A stretch of DNA of 45,511 nucleotides from Gemmatimonadota bacterium (GCA_022340865.1 JAJDNC010000019.1:1-45511), one strand, 5' to 3'. Positions 1 through 9,593 are shown, numbered from the stretch's first letter. Numbers and translations: made by a program. Notes: a model not told the origin generated them from the sequence alone.

Positions 1-220
1 CGGGCACGGGCACGGCGAGCCTTTCTCTTGTCGCGCGTCTTGTCTCGAGCCACGAAGTCGTCCCTGGATATGGAGCCCTGGCGTCCTCCCGCGAGAGAAC
101 CCACGGTAGGGAGTGCACAACGGAGTGGCAATGGGGAGCGCCTCGGCGGCAACCTGCACATCCCCGGCGCCATCATCATCTCGACGCACGCGCACTGAGG
201 TCGTGGAGCGTCGCCGGCCG
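1..220. other. Left edge, no confident gene
   Basis: This stretch lies downstream of the RND permease stop. On the minus strand a GTG at position 53, with AGGGA eight bases upstream, opens a frame that stays open to the left edge and would encode a short, very basic N-terminus (ARDKTRDKRKARRARA). It could be the start of a gene leaving the window, but 17 codons are too few to judge. I see no RNA gene and no clear terminator here. Confidence 0.3.
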
Positions 221-3200
221 CTACGTCGTCGTGGCCGCCTCCTCCTGCGCCATGCCCACCGCCTCCTCCTTCGCCGGCTTCTTGCCCAGCAGGAACGCCC
301 GCAGCCCCTCCGCGGCCCCGTTCAGCACCAGGTAGGCGCTGGGGACGACGAACAGGGTGAGGAGCGTGGACAGGCTCAACCCACCCACCACCGCGATGGC
401 CAGGGGTCGCATGAGCTCGGAGCCGCTACCGATGCCCAGGGCCAGGGGGAGCATGCCGAACACGGTGGTCAGCGTCGTCATGAGGATGGGCCGCAGGCGC
501 ACCGCCCCCGCCTGCACCACCGCCTGCTCGCGCGTGAGCCCGTGGTAGCGCCGCCCCTGCTCGATGTATTCCACCAACAGGATGGCGTTGTTCACCACGA
601 TCCCCGCCAGCAGGATCACGCCGAGGAGCACCGGGGCGCTCAAGGGCGTCTGGGTCAGGTGCAGCCCGAGGCCCACCCCGATGAGCGACATGGGAATGGC
701 GAAGAGGATGACCAGGGGGTTCACCAGGCTCTCGTACTGGACCGCCATCACCACGAACACCAGGAAGATGGCCAGGGCCACGACGATGGTGAGCTGGCGG
801 TTGCTCTCCTTGATGGACTCCTCGTCGCCGCCGATCACCACGCTGTAGCCGTCGGGGAGCGCCACGCTCGCCAGTCGCGCCCGGATGGAGTCGTTCACCT
901 CTCCCACCGACGCCACCTCGGGGATGTTGTCCCCGGTGAGGCGGAAGACGCGGTTCTGGTTCTCCCGCAGGATCATGGTGGGCCCCATGACGTTCTCGAC
1001 CCGCGCCACGTCCCGCAGATAGATGGGCTGCCCCCCCGCCGCTCCGGGGAAGAGCGCGACGGAGCCCAGGTCCTCGGGACTCTTGAAGCGCTCCCTGGGG
1101 AACATCACCCTCAGGTCGTACTCCTGATTGCCCGAGGTGAAGCGCGTGGCGATGGTGCCGTCCAGCGCCGTGCGCAGCGTCTGGCCTACGGCGGCCACGC
1201 TCAGCCCCAGGTACGACGCGCGCTCTCTGTCCAGCTCGATGGAGAGCTGAGGGGTCGCGTCCTCCGCCGACGGCTCCAGGTTCTCCAGCCCCGGCACCCC
1301 CTTCACAGACGCCACCACGTCGTCGGCGATGCGCTTGAGCTCGTCCAGGTCGTCACCCTGCACGGAGAGGGCGATGGCCGAGCCGTAGTGTGACGTCCTC
1401 AGCCCCCGGATGCGGGGAGGACGCACGAAGATGCTCGCGCCGGGGAAGCCCTTGGCGTTGATCTTCCCCTGGAGCCGCTGCACCCACTCGTCCGCGCTCA
1501 TGGAGCGCTCCGACGCGGGCATCAGCACAATGTCGATGGAGCCCCGCCCCGACTGCTGGCTGGTGGAGGCGCCGAAGAGCATGCCGCCAGCGGTGGCGAA
1601 GCGCGCCACCACGTCGGGCATCTCCTCCACCAGCTCCTCTACCTCGAGGGTGACGCGGTTCGTCTCCAGGGCCGACACGCCCGGTGCCAGCCTGATGTAC
1701 ACGCCCACGTTCCCGTCGTCCACCTGGGGCAGGAACTCGCTTCCCAGGCCGCGGGCCAGCAGGAACACCGTGGTGAACGCCAGCGCCGCCAGGCCCAGCA
1801 CCGCCCAGCGGAAGCGCACCACCGTGGGCATCACCCTGCGGTAGAGGTCACGGAGCCCCCGCATGCCCCCGTCCACGGCCCGCAGGAGCGCCCACTCCTT
1901 CACCCCGCTGTTGAAGCGCACCTTGGCCAGCTGCGCCGACAGCATGGGGACCACCGTGAGCGCCACCACCAACGAAGCCAGGATGGCGAACGAGATGGTC
2001 AGGATCAGCTCACGGAAGATGAGCGCGGCCAGCCCGATGATGAGCAGGAAGGGCACCACGGCCGCCAGGTTCGTGAGGGTGGACGCCACCACCGCGCTGG
2101 TCACCTCGGCCGCCCCCTCGTGGGCCGCTTCCTCCACGTCGTCCTGCCCCTCCTCGCGATGTCGGAAGATGTTCTCCAGCATCACGATGGAGTTGTCCAC
2201 CAGCATCCCCACCCCGAGGGCGAGCCCTCCCAGGCTCATGATGTTCAGGGTGAGCCTGCCCAGGCCCATCATGATGAACGTCGCCAGGATGGCGATGGGG
2301 ATCCCCAGGCCCACAATGAGCGTCTTGCGCAGGGAGCCCAGGAAGAGGAAGACCACCATCATGGCCAGGAACGCACCCATGAGGGCGGCGGTCTCCACGG
2401 ACCTCACCGACTTCCGGATGAAGTCCGCTTGGTTGTTGATGGTCTCGTACCTGATGTCGCCGGGCGTGAAGTTGCTGACCCGCAGATCGGCCAGACGGCG
2501 GTCCACCTGCTCGGCCACGAAGACCGTGTTGGCGTTGGGCTGCTTCCGCACCGACACCTTCACCGCGGGCACGCCGTCCAGGCGCGCCCACAGGCGCTGC
2601 TCCTGGTGGGTGTCGCGTACGCTGGCGATCTCCGAGAGGGGCACACGCGCGCCGCCGGGCACCGTGAGGAGCACCGCCGCCACGTCCTCGACGCTGCGGA
2701 ACTTGCCCGCCGTCTTGCCCACCACCTCCCGCGTGGGCGACGACACGCGCCCAGCGGCCACGTCCTGGTTGGCCGAGCGCACGGCGTCGATGACCTGTGA
2801 CACGGTGAGGCCGTACGAACGGAGGCGCTCCTGGTCGAGAACCACCTCGATCTCACGGACCAGGCCGCCGGAGACGTCGACGGAGGCAACACCCTCGATG
2901 GTGAGGAGCTGGGGCTTGAGCCGGTATTCGACCCATTCGCGCAGCGACACCAGATCCCGGGTGTCGGAGGAGAACGCGGCCTCGTAGACGGGGCTCTGGT
3001 TGGGATCAAACTTGTGGATGCTCGGGGGATCCGCCTCCTCGGGGAGGCTCCGCCGGGCGCTTTCCAGGTTCTTGGACGCGTCCTGCAGGGCGAAGTCCAC
3101 GTCGGTGCCGTAGGAGAACGTGAGGTTCACGCCCACCCGACCCTCACGAATCTCGGTCTGCATGTTGGTGACGTTCTCGGTGCTCGCCAGGGCGGCCTCC

Positions 3201-3436
3201 AGCCGCTTGGCGATGGTCTCCTCCAGCACCTGGGGCTCCACCCCGGTATTGCTCACGCTGGCGCGGAGCTGCGGGTAGACGATGGTGGGGAGGAGGTCCA
3301 GGGGAAGGCCGCGCAGGAAGTACACGCCCAGCACGACGATCACCGAGGTGAGCATCAAGGTGCCCACCGGTCTGACGATGGCCAGGCTGGGGAGCCCTCG
3401 CCGGGGACCCTTCGCCCGAACGCCCTTCGCGCTCAT
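221..3436 (-). CDS. RND multidrug efflux permease (AcrB/MdtC-type, HAE family)
   Basis: 1071 residues, the usual length for an inner-membrane RND pump that exports drugs or lipophiles using the proton gradient as part of a tripartite complex. An N-terminal membrane helix (about 24-41) precedes a large periplasmic loop. Helices from about 345 on include the VGMLVDNSIVMLEN stretch, with the proton-relay acidic residue at D414. The second half repeats the plan and carries the LLAGIVVNNAILLVEY helix. The VDN/VNN form fits the HAE rather than the metal-exporting HME (CusA) group, because no CusA-type methionine pattern was seen. The ATG overlaps the adaptor stop by one base (TGATG), so translation is coupled. 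Family call is firm; the substrate cannot be read from sequence. Confidence 0.93.
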   Translation of the reverse strand: MSAKGVRAKGPRRGLPSLAIVRPVGTLMLTSVIVVLGVYFLRGLPLDLLPTIVYPQLRASVSNTGVEPQVLEETIAKRLEAALASTENVTNMQTEIREGRVGVNLTFSYGTDVDFALQDASKNLESARRSLPEEADPPSIHKFDPNQSPVYEAAFSSDTRDLVSLREWVEYRLKPQLLTIEGVASVDVSGGLVREIEVVLDQERLRSYGLTVSQVIDAVRSANQDVAAGRVSSPTREVVGKTAGKFRSVEDVAAVLLTVPGGARVPLSEIASVRDTHQEQRLWARLDGVPAVKVSVRKQPNANTVFVAEQVDRRLADLRVSNFTPGDIRYETINNQADFIRKSVRSVETAALMGAFLAMMVVFLFLGSLRKTLIVGLGIPIAILATFIMMGLGRLTLNIMSLGGLALGVGMLVDNSIVMLENIFRHREEGQDDVEEAAHEGAAEVTSAVVASTLTNLAAVVPFLLIIGLAALIFRELILTISFAILASLVVALTVVPMLSAQLAKVRFNSGVKEWALLRAVDGGMRGLRDLYRRVMPTVVRFRWAVLGLAALAFTTVFLLARGLGSEFLPQVDDGNVGVYIRLAPGVSALETNRVTLEVEELVEEMPDVVARFATAGGMLFGASTSQQSGRGSIDIVLMPASERSMSADEWVQRLQGKINAKGFPGASIFVRPPRIRGLRTSHYGSAIALSVQGDDLDELKRIADDVVASVKGVPGLENLEPSAEDATPQLSIELDRERASYLGLSVAAVGQTLRTALDGTIATRFTSGNQEYDLRVMFPRERFKSPEDLGSVALFPGAAGGQPIYLRDVARVENVMGPTMILRENQNRVFRLTGDNIPEVASVGEVNDSIRARLASVALPDGYSVVIGGDEESIKESNRQLTIVVALAIFLVFVVMAVQYESLVNPLVILFAIPMSLIGVGLGLHLTQTPLSAPVLLGVILLAGIVVNNAILLVEYIEQGRRYHGLTREQAVVQAGAVRLRPILMTTLTTVFGMLPLALGIGSGSELMRPLAIAVVGGLSLSTLLTLFVVPSAYLVLNGAAEGLRAFLLGKKPAKEEAVGMAQEEAATTT

Positions 3437-4602
3437 CAGGAGATCCCTCCGCTGCTCGATGCGCCGGATGCTCCCTCCGCGGCCGGCATCGCGCCGCCCA
3501 GGGCCGCCGTGTCACCGTTGACGACGCGGACCTCGGCTCCGTCCCTCAGCAGGTTGTTGCCCAGGGTGACCACGGCCTGGCCCTCCGCGAGCCCGGAGAC
3601 GATCTCGACGCTTCCCTCGGACATCAGTCCCGTCTCCACCGTGCGCCGCACGGCACGTCCCCGGTCCACCACGAACACCGCCTGCGACGAGGACCCACCC
3701 ACCAGCGCACCCTGGGGCACGAGGAGCACGCCCGTCCGCTCGTTCAGCGCGAAGGTCGCGCGGGCCAGAAAGCCCGGGCGGACGAACGCGCGAGCCTCCG
3801 GCTCCAGGGCGACCTCCACGGGCAGCAGGCGGGTGGTGGGGTTGGCGACGGGGAAGATGCGTCGGATGTGGGCGGCCACCCTCCGGCCGGGAAACGCGTC
3901 GAGGTCCACCTGCACCCGGTCGCCCTCCTCGAGCTCCACGACGTCCAGCTCCGACACGCCCACCCTCACCACCAGCGTCGCCACCTCGGCGACGCTGAAC
4001 AGGCGGGTCTGCGTGCCCACCGCGTCTCCGGCCTCCACCCGCTTCTCGGTAACGACACCGGCCACCGGAGCGATGACGTGCGTATAGCCAATGCGCGTCC
4101 GGATCTGGTCCAGAGTGGCCTTGGCGGCCGCCATCGCCGTGCGTTGCTGCTCGTATTCGGGAAGGGTGATGATCTGGCGCTCCCTGAGCTGCTGCGCCCT
4201 CTGGAACGCAGCATCCGCCACCTGGTAGGCGGCTTCCGCCGCGGCGAGCTGCGCCTGGAGCTCCCGTCCGTCCATCTCGGCGAGGGTGTCACCCGCGCGC
4301 ACGACGCTCCCCTCCTCGACGTTCACCGCCAGGACCTGCCCCGAGAGCTGGCTGTTCACCGCCACCGTACGGAGAGGCTCCACCACCCCCGACACGGTCA
4401 CGGATCGGGCGATGGAGCCGACCCTCACCGGAACCGTCCGCACGGCGGCCACGCGCGGCTGCCCCCGGCGATTCGTGGCGGCGCCGGGGGCACCGGCAGA
4501 TGCCCCTTCCGCCGCCTGATTCGCCTCGCCCTTCGAGCACCCGGACAACCCCACCACCACCGCCAACACCAGGAGCCCGACGCTCCTCCGCATGGCCTTC
4601 AT
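3436..4602 (-). CDS. RND efflux periplasmic adaptor lipoprotein
   Basis: 388 residues. A signal peptide with lipobox LSGC puts the lipidated cysteine at C22, so the protein is anchored in the inner membrane facing the periplasm. Next come a split biotinyl-lipoyl-like domain (about 70-110 and again about 195-220), an alpha-helical hairpin (about 110-180, rich in Ala and Gln), a beta-barrel domain and a membrane-proximal domain. This is the AcrA/MexA membrane-fusion layout, linking the RND pump to TolC. Its start overlaps the tolC-like stop by ATGA and its stop touches the pump start, so the three genes form one operon. A short low-complexity Ser/Gly/Ala tail follows the last domain. Confidence 0.9.
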   Translation of the reverse strand: MKAMRRSVGLLVLAVVVGLSGCSKGEANQAAEGASAGAPGAATNRRGQPRVAAVRTVPVRVGSIARSVTVSGVVEPLRTVAVNSQLSGQVLAVNVEEGSVVRAGDTLAEMDGRELQAQLAAAEAAYQVADAAFQRAQQLRERQIITLPEYEQQRTAMAAAKATLDQIRTRIGYTHVIAPVAGVVTEKRVEAGDAVGTQTRLFSVAEVATLVVRVGVSELDVVELEEGDRVQVDLDAFPGRRVAAHIRRIFPVANPTTRLLPVEVALEPEARAFVRPGFLARATFALNERTGVLLVPQGALVGGSSSQAVFVVDRGRAVRRTVETGLMSEGSVEIVSGLAEGQAVVTLGNNLLRDGAEVRVVNGDTAALGGAMPAAEGASGASSSGGIS

Positions 4603-5921
4603 CGTCCCGACTCCTGTGTGATGGACCCTCCGAGGATGGCCTCCAGGCCGGCGACCGCACTCCCCAACGCCTGCCGGGCGGTCACCGCCACCACCTGGGC
4701 GTCGGCGAGGGACAGCTGCGAGGCCTGCAGGTCGAGGATCGTCGTGACCCCGAGCTGGTACCGCTCCTCCTGCACCCTCAAGTCTTCCTCGGCGAGCTGC
4801 ACCGTGCGGTCCGAGATCTCCACCCGGCGGCTGGCCGCCTCGATGGCCTGCACCGCAGACTCCACGTCCACTCGCGCCCCCAGTCGCGCGTCGCGTGCCT
4901 GGGCTTCGGCGGTGCGCTGCGCGGCCTGCGCGCGCTGCACCGACGCCTCACGCTGGAAGCCGTTGAAGATGGGCAGCGACGCCGTCAGCCTCAGACTCCA
5001 GCTCTGCTTGCTGGGGGGGAAGTCGTACGCGAACCAATCGTACCCGCCGCTGAGACGAACCGTGGGCAGGTACGGCGTATACGCGGCGAGCTTGGTCATG
5101 CGGCGGCTCGTCAGGGTGGCGTCCGCCGCCACCACCGAGGGCGAGCCCCCCAGGGCCCTCCGGACCAGCTCCTCCGTAGGCGGTAGCTCCGGTGCCCGGT
5201 CCGGAAGGGACTGCGGCGCGGCGTGCACGGCGGCGGCCATGCCGACCTGCCGGCCCAGCTGGAGCTCCGAGGTGCGCAGGCCGGCCCGGGCGTCCACCGC
5301 CGCCAGCTCCGCGTTGCCCACCTCGATCTCCGCCCGCAGCACGTCGGACTGCGTCGTCGTGCCCAGGTCCAGGCGCACCTGGGCGAACTTGAGCTGCTCC
5401 TGGGCCCGCTGCTGCCGTGTCTCGGCCACGCGCACCAGATCCGCAGCCGCGGCCGCCTCGTAGAACAGGCTCGTCGTCTCCAGGATGGTCTGGAACCGCT
5501 GCGCCGTGTACCGGGCCTCGGCCGCGTCCGCGTCCGCGCCGGAAGCGCGTAGGGTCGCGAACTTGCGACCGGCCCCGAACACCTCGTACGAGCCCTGGAT
5601 CTGAGACGTGTAGTTCTGCGAGACCAGCTGACCCGTAGCCTGGTCGAAGCGCTGGTTGCTCGAGTTCGCGAATATGCCGTTCACCGTGACGTTCGGCAGG
5701 AGCGCTCCACGGGCCTGGAGTTGGTCGGCCCGAGCGCGGGACACGGCTCCCGCGGCGGCCACGGCCGCGGGCTGTCGCGCCAGGGACAGGCGGATGGCCT
5801 CGGCGAGGGAGATCACCGCGCCGCCGCTCCGGTCGCTCTGGGCGACGGCGGGCGTCGGCACGCCGAGGGACGACATGGACAGGAGGACCACGGCCACGAG
5901 GCCGGCGCGCCGCCGCGACAT
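4599..5921 (-). CDS. TolC-family outer membrane efflux channel
   Basis: About 440 residues from the chosen start. It has a signal peptide ending near AVAQ and then two tandem OEP repeats rich in Ala, Gln and Arg that form the coiled-coil tunnel. The first repeat begins at VISLAEAIRLSLARQP, and the RLGARVDVESAVQAIE stretch lies in the second. It would be the outer-membrane exit duct for the downstream adaptor and pump. Several in-frame starts exist (5999, 5987, 5927, 5921). I chose the ATG at 5921 because it gives a normal signal peptide and has GGGG six bases upstream, and because a promoter-like pair and a stem-loop lie between 5960 and 6014. The first gene of the operon tolC-adaptor-RND. 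Confidence 0.88.
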   Translation of the reverse strand: MSRRRAGLVAVVLLSMSSLGVPTPAVAQSDRSGGAVISLAEAIRLSLARQPAAVAAAGAVSRARADQLQARGALLPNVTVNGIFANSSNQRFDQATGQLVSQNYTSQIQGSYEVFGAGRKFATLRASGADADAAEARYTAQRFQTILETTSLFYEAAAAADLVRVAETRQQRAQEQLKFAQVRLDLGTTTQSDVLRAEIEVGNAELAAVDARAGLRTSELQLGRQVGMAAAVHAAPQSLPDRAPELPPTEELVRRALGGSPSVVAADATLTSRRMTKLAAYTPYLPTVRLSGGYDWFAYDFPPSKQSWSLRLTASLPIFNGFQREASVQRAQAAQRTAEAQARDARLGARVDVESAVQAIEAASRRVEISDRTVQLAEEDLRVQEERYQLGVTTILDLQASQLSLADAQVVAVTARQALGSAVAGLEAILGGSITQESGR

Positions 5922-5958
5922 GAGCATCCCCGCTTGTTGTGGAAGAGCACGGACTCCC

Positions 5959-5984
5959 GATGCCGACGACATTCGTCGGGCATC
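5959..5984 (-). promoter_or_regulatory. Imperfect inverted repeat at start of tolC-operon transcript
   Basis: GATGCCGACGA (5959-5969) pairs with TCGTC-G-GGCATC (5973-5984): eleven base pairs with one bulged G and a CAT loop. It lies just downstream of the candidate -10 box and upstream of the preferred tolC start, so it could be an operator for an unlinked repressor or a leader hairpin. The symmetry is visible in the sequence; the role is inferred. Confidence 0.4.
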
Positions 5985-5986
5985 CA

Positions 5987-6014
5987 TGAATAGAGCCATC
6001 TATCGCCGTTTCAA
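5987..6014 (-). promoter_or_regulatory. Candidate sigma-70 promoter of the tolC-adaptor-RND operon
   Basis: Read leftward: TTGAAA (6014-6009, 5/6 to the -35 consensus), a 16-base spacer, then TATTCA (5992-5987, only 3/6 to the -10). Transcription would start near 5980, which is compatible with translation from 5921 but not from 5999. A weak prediction. Confidence 0.3.
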
Positions 6015-6291
6015 GGACCCCCGACCTGAGCGTTTGGTTGAGGGTGCGCGGCCGGGTCCGGACGGGGTCTCGGGGATGCCGTCCTACGAATGTCGGTCTC
6101 GGCCCGGCGCGTGGGTCCCACACGTGTCGGATTCGCCGTCGCGCGAGAATGCCGGAACGCGGCGATGCAACACTTCCGTCTGACCGGGGGTCCATATGAA
6201 CGCGGGCGGGTCGGTGCAGAAAGAAGGTCCGTGTCGAGGGAGGAGGTGGTCCGGGAGGCGCGGCGGGCGCACCGGACGGGAAGAGGGCAAC

Positions 6292-7578
6292 ATGAGACGT
6301 GTGGTGTGGGGCGGCGCCGTAGTCGTGACGGGGCTGGTGGCCGCGGGCTTGATCGTGCGGCACGACAAGGCACAGGCCGAGTCGTACCGCTTCGTCACCA
6401 TCCAGCGGGGGAACGTGGACGCCACCGTCAGCGCGACGGGGACCCTCGACCCCGTCCGCACGGTGCAGGTGGGAACGCAGGTCTCCGGGCAGATCTCCGC
6501 CCTGTACGCCGACTACAACTCCCGCGTGAAGAAGGGCGAGCTCATCGCCCAGCTGGACACCACGCTCCTAGGCCAGGCCGTCACCGAGGCAGAGGCCAAC
6601 GCGGAGAAGGCGAAGGCGGACCTCGCCGAGGACAAGTTCCTGCTGGACCAGTCCGACTCGCTCTTCAAGAGGAACGTCGTCACCGAGAGCGACTACCGCT
6701 CCGCCCTGCACGCGTGGCAGGTGGCGGACGCGGCGAACACGTCGGCGCAGGCCGCTCTGGACCGAGCGCGGCGCAACCTCCGCTACGCGAACATCTACGC
6801 GCCCATCAACGGTGTCGTCATCGAGCGGAACGTGCAGGTCGGCCAGACCGTGGCGGCGAGCTTCTCCGCGCCCCAGCTGTTCCTCATCGCCCAGGACCTG
6901 ACCAAGATGCGGATCCTGGCCCAGGTGGACGAGAGCGACATCGGTCAGATCCACGCCGGACAACCCGTGACCTTCACCGTCGAGGCCTATCCGAACAGGG
7001 TCTTCCACGGCACGGTGTCGCAGGTGCGCCTCGAGTCGACGACGTCGAACAACGTGGTGGAGTACACGGTGGTCATCGGCGTCAGCAACAAGGACGGCAC
7101 ACTCCTCCCCGGCATGACCGCCACGGCCACGTTCCTCGTGAACAAGGCGACCAACGTGCTCAAGGTCCCGGACGCCGCCCTCCGCCTCCAGCCCACGCCA
7201 GAGATGATCGCCGACGTGGGAGGCGGAAGGGCCGCCGGGGACTCGGCGCACCCAGGAGGCGCGGCGGACGGCCCCGTGCGGGCCGCCGGTCTCGCCTCCG
7301 CCGGCGACTCCAGATCCGGGTTCGGGGCTCCTCCGGGGGGCTCACCCTGGGCCGGTCGCGACTCCCACAGTGCCACGCTCTGGTACGTGAATGGTGCGGG
7401 ACAGCTGCACGTCACGCGAGCGAAGACCGGCCTCGACGACGGCCAGATGACCCAGGTCTCGGGACCCGGCTTGCACGCGGGCATGAAGGTCGTGGCGAGC
7501 GTGATCTCTCCATCGGGTCAGGGCTCGAGCTCGAGCCCGTTCGGGGGACGCCGGGGCTTCTTCCGGATGGGGTTTTGA
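6292..7578 (+). CDS. MacA/HlyD-type periplasmic adaptor for ABC exporter
   Basis: 428 residues from ATG 6292, which places a single signal-anchor helix (about 4-22) at the N-terminus. An upstream in-frame ATG at 6196 also has a GGGGG ribosome site and would add 32 basic residues, so the start is not fully settled. The chain follows the MacA plan: a lipoyl half-motif (TVSATGTLDPVRTVQVGTQV), a helical hairpin (about 95-165), the second lipoyl half, then beta-barrel domains. A Gly/Ser/Ala-rich insert of about 60 residues (about 305-360) interrupts the C-terminal part, and the tail is again Gly/Ser-rich. It is followed after one base by the ABC ATPase. Expected role: joins the MacB-like pump to an outer-membrane TolC channel, possibly the divergent one. 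Confidence 0.88.
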   Translation: MRRVVWGGAVVVTGLVAAGLIVRHDKAQAESYRFVTIQRGNVDATVSATGTLDPVRTVQVGTQVSGQISALYADYNSRVKKGELIAQLDTTLLGQAVTEAEANAEKAKADLAEDKFLLDQSDSLFKRNVVTESDYRSALHAWQVADAANTSAQAALDRARRNLRYANIYAPINGVVIERNVQVGQTVAASFSAPQLFLIAQDLTKMRILAQVDESDIGQIHAGQPVTFTVEAYPNRVFHGTVSQVRLESTTSNNVVEYTVVIGVSNKDGTLLPGMTATATFLVNKATNVLKVPDAALRLQPTPEMIADVGGGRAAGDSAHPGGAADGPVRAAGLASAGDSRSGFGAPPGGSPWAGRDSHSATLWYVNGAGQLHVTRAKTGLDDGQMTQVSGPGLHAGMKVVASVISPSGQGSSSSPFGGRRGFFRMGF

Positions 7579-7579
7579 C

Positions 7580-8353
7580 ATGAGCGAGCCCGATCTGGTC
7601 ATCGACGCGAAGGAGCTGACGAAGGTCTACGGGACAGGTGGCAGCGAAGTGCACGCGCTCCGCGGCGTCGATCTCGACGTGCGGCGTGGGGAGATGATGG
7701 CCATCATGGGCGCGTCGGGATCCGGAAAGTCCACCCTGATGAACATCCTGGGCTGCCTGGACCAGCCCACGGACGGCGTCTACGTGCTCAACGGCGCCCG
7801 GGTGGACGGGCTCGACCGCGACCAGCTCGCCGACATCCGCAACCGGGAGATCGGCTTCGTCTTCCAGGGGTTCAACCTGCTGGCGCGCACCACGGCCCTC
7901 GACAACGTCGAGCTGCCGTTGCTGTACGACCGCAGCGGCAGGAAGCTCGACTCGAAGGCCCTCGCCCGCGATGCCCTCGAGCGCGTGGGGCTCGGCGACC
8001 GCATGGACCATCAGCCCAGCGAGCTGTCCGGAGGTCAGCAGCAGCGCGTCGCCATCGCACGTGCCCTGGTGACGAATCCGACGCTCATCCTCGCCGACGA
8101 GCCCACGGGCAACCTGGACACACACACCTCCGTCGAGGTGCTGGCGCTCTTCCAGGAGCTGAACGCCCAGGGTGTGACCGTGCTCCTGGTCACCCACGAG
8201 CCCGACATCGCCGCCTACGCGCCACGCATCATGGAGCTGCGTGACGGGCTCGTTGTACGCGACCACGCCACCGTAGCGCGGCAGCACGCCGTCCTCGACC
8301 CGGGTGGCGGCGAACCCGTCGAACCGGTCGAATCACTGAAGGCGACGAGCTGA
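7580..8353 (+). CDS. ABC exporter ATP-binding subunit (MacB/LolD type)
   Basis: 257 residues. Walker A GASGSGKS (44-51), Q-loop FVFQGFNLL, signature LSGGQQQRVAIARAL, Walker B LILADEPTGNLD and the switch His in LLVTHEPD are all present, so the ATPase should be active. The motif set fits the MacB/LolD/FtsE group, whose ATPases work with FtsX-type permeases. About 30 C-terminal residues extend past the normal end. It starts one base after the adaptor stop, and the permease gene follows one base after its own stop, so the ATPase and permease that are fused in E. coli MacB are split here. Confidence 0.93.
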   Translation: MSEPDLVIDAKELTKVYGTGGSEVHALRGVDLDVRRGEMMAIMGASGSGKSTLMNILGCLDQPTDGVYVLNGARVDGLDRDQLADIRNREIGFVFQGFNLLARTTALDNVELPLLYDRSGRKLDSKALARDALERVGLGDRMDHQPSELSGGQQQRVAIARALVTNPTLILADEPTGNLDTHTSVEVLALFQELNAQGVTVLLVTHEPDIAAYAPRIMELRDGLVVRDHATVARQHAVLDPGGGEPVEPVESLKATS

Positions 8354-8354
8354 C

Positions 8355-9572
8355 ATGAGACTGCGCCGTTTCATCGACATCGCGGTGGACAGCATCCTGA
8401 AGAACAAGATGCGCTCCATGCTCACCATGCTCGGTATCATCATCGGCGTGGGTGCCGTGATGATGATGGTGGCCGTGGGCCAGGGCGCGAAGTCGCAGAT
8501 CCGCCAGAGCATCAACGGTCTGGGCACCAACCTCATCGTGGTCACGCCGGGCGCCAGCCGAGAGGGCGGCGTGAGCCGCGGCGCCGGCACCTTCAACCGC
8601 CTCACCGTGCAAGACGCCGAGGCCATCAAGCGGGAATCCCTGCTGCTGTCCGGGGTCTCCCCCGTCATCCTCGCGCCCACCCAGGCCGTGGGCGGCAAGG
8701 GGAACTGGCGCACTATGGTGAGGGGCGTGTCCACCGACTACGCGACCATCCGGGACTGGAACGTCTCCGAGGGCCGGCTCTTCGACGCGGAGGACCTGCG
8801 GGGCATGCGCAAGGTCGCGGTCATCGGCGCCACGGTGGCCAAGGACCTGTTCCCGAACCAGGACCCCGTCGGGCAGAACCTGCGGCTGAGGGACGTACCC
8901 TTCAAGATCATCGGCGTGCTCCAGTCCAAGGGGCAGACCGGGATGGGCAACGACCAGGACGACGTCATCCTCGCGCCGTACACGACGGTGCAGACGCGCC
9001 TCGCGGGACACCAGTTCATCGGTCAGATCGTGGGGAGCACGCCCAACCCCCAGGACATCCCCGCGGCGGAGCAGGAGGTCCGGGGCATCATGCGCGAGCG
9101 GCACAAGCTCGCCCCCTACGAGGCCGACGACTTCACCGTGCGCGACCAGACGGACATCATGCAGGCGGCGGAGGGCACCACCGACGTCATGACGTTGCTC
9201 CTCGCGGCCATTGCCAGCATCTCCCTCTTGGTGGGCGGCATCGGCATCATGAACATCATGCTGGTGTCGGTGACCGAGCGGACGCGCGAGATCGGCGTCC
9301 GCATGGCCATCGGCGCACGCGGCTCGGACGTGCTCAGCCAGTTCCTCATCGAGAGCATCGTCCTGAGCGTGATCGGCGGCGCCTTCGGCGTGGCGGTGGG
9401 GTTCGGCGGGGCGGAGGTGATCGCGCGCCTCACGGGGTGGAGCACCGCCATCGCTCCGGCCATGGTGGGGCTCGCCATGGGCTTCTCCGCGACCGTGGGG
9501 ATCTTCTTCGGCTACTACCCCGCGAGGAAGGCGGCGCAGCTCAACCCCATCGAGGCGCTCCGCTACGAGTAA
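8355..9572 (+). CDS. MacB-like ABC exporter permease (FtsX family)
   Basis: 405 residues. One N-terminal membrane helix (MLTMLGIIIGVGAVMMMV, about 24-41) is followed by a periplasmic MacB-PCD domain of about 230 residues. Three C-terminal helices then form the FtsX domain, including GGIGIMNIMLVSVTERTREI, the typical mechanotransmission motif before an IGARGSDVL coupling segment. Such permeases do not carry substrate through the membrane but drive periplasmic substrate through TolC. Third gene of the macA-ATPase-permease operon. Two hairpins lie directly downstream. Substrate unknown. Confidence 0.93.
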   Translation: MRLRRFIDIAVDSILKNKMRSMLTMLGIIIGVGAVMMMVAVGQGAKSQIRQSINGLGTNLIVVTPGASREGGVSRGAGTFNRLTVQDAEAIKRESLLLSGVSPVILAPTQAVGGKGNWRTMVRGVSTDYATIRDWNVSEGRLFDAEDLRGMRKVAVIGATVAKDLFPNQDPVGQNLRLRDVPFKIIGVLQSKGQTGMGNDQDDVILAPYTTVQTRLAGHQFIGQIVGSTPNPQDIPAAEQEVRGIMRERHKLAPYEADDFTVRDQTDIMQAAEGTTDVMTLLLAAIASISLLVGGIGIMNIMLVSVTERTREIGVRMAIGARGSDVLSQFLIESIVLSVIGGAFGVAVGFGGAEVIARLTGWSTAIAPAMVGLAMGFSATVGIFFGYYPARKAAQLNPIEALRYE

Positions 9573-9593
9573 GCGGGCCCGGATGCGGAACAC

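Larger units (their letters stand above)
5922..6291. other. Intergenic region between two divergent efflux operons
   Basis: About 370 bp separate the tolC operon (leftward) from the macA operon (rightward). It holds a candidate leftward promoter and a leader stem-loop, listed separately, and a small inverted repeat GTGGG-T-CCCAC at 6111-6121. For the rightward operon I could not find a convincing -35/-10 pair. No separate regulator gene is present in the gap. Confidence 0.5.

Noticed and set aside
113..1393. Plus-strand frame of 426 codons opposite the RND permease
   Set aside because: Its translation is dominated by His, Arg, Gln and Gly runs, as expected for the reverse of a GC-rich membrane protein gene, and no domain is visible.
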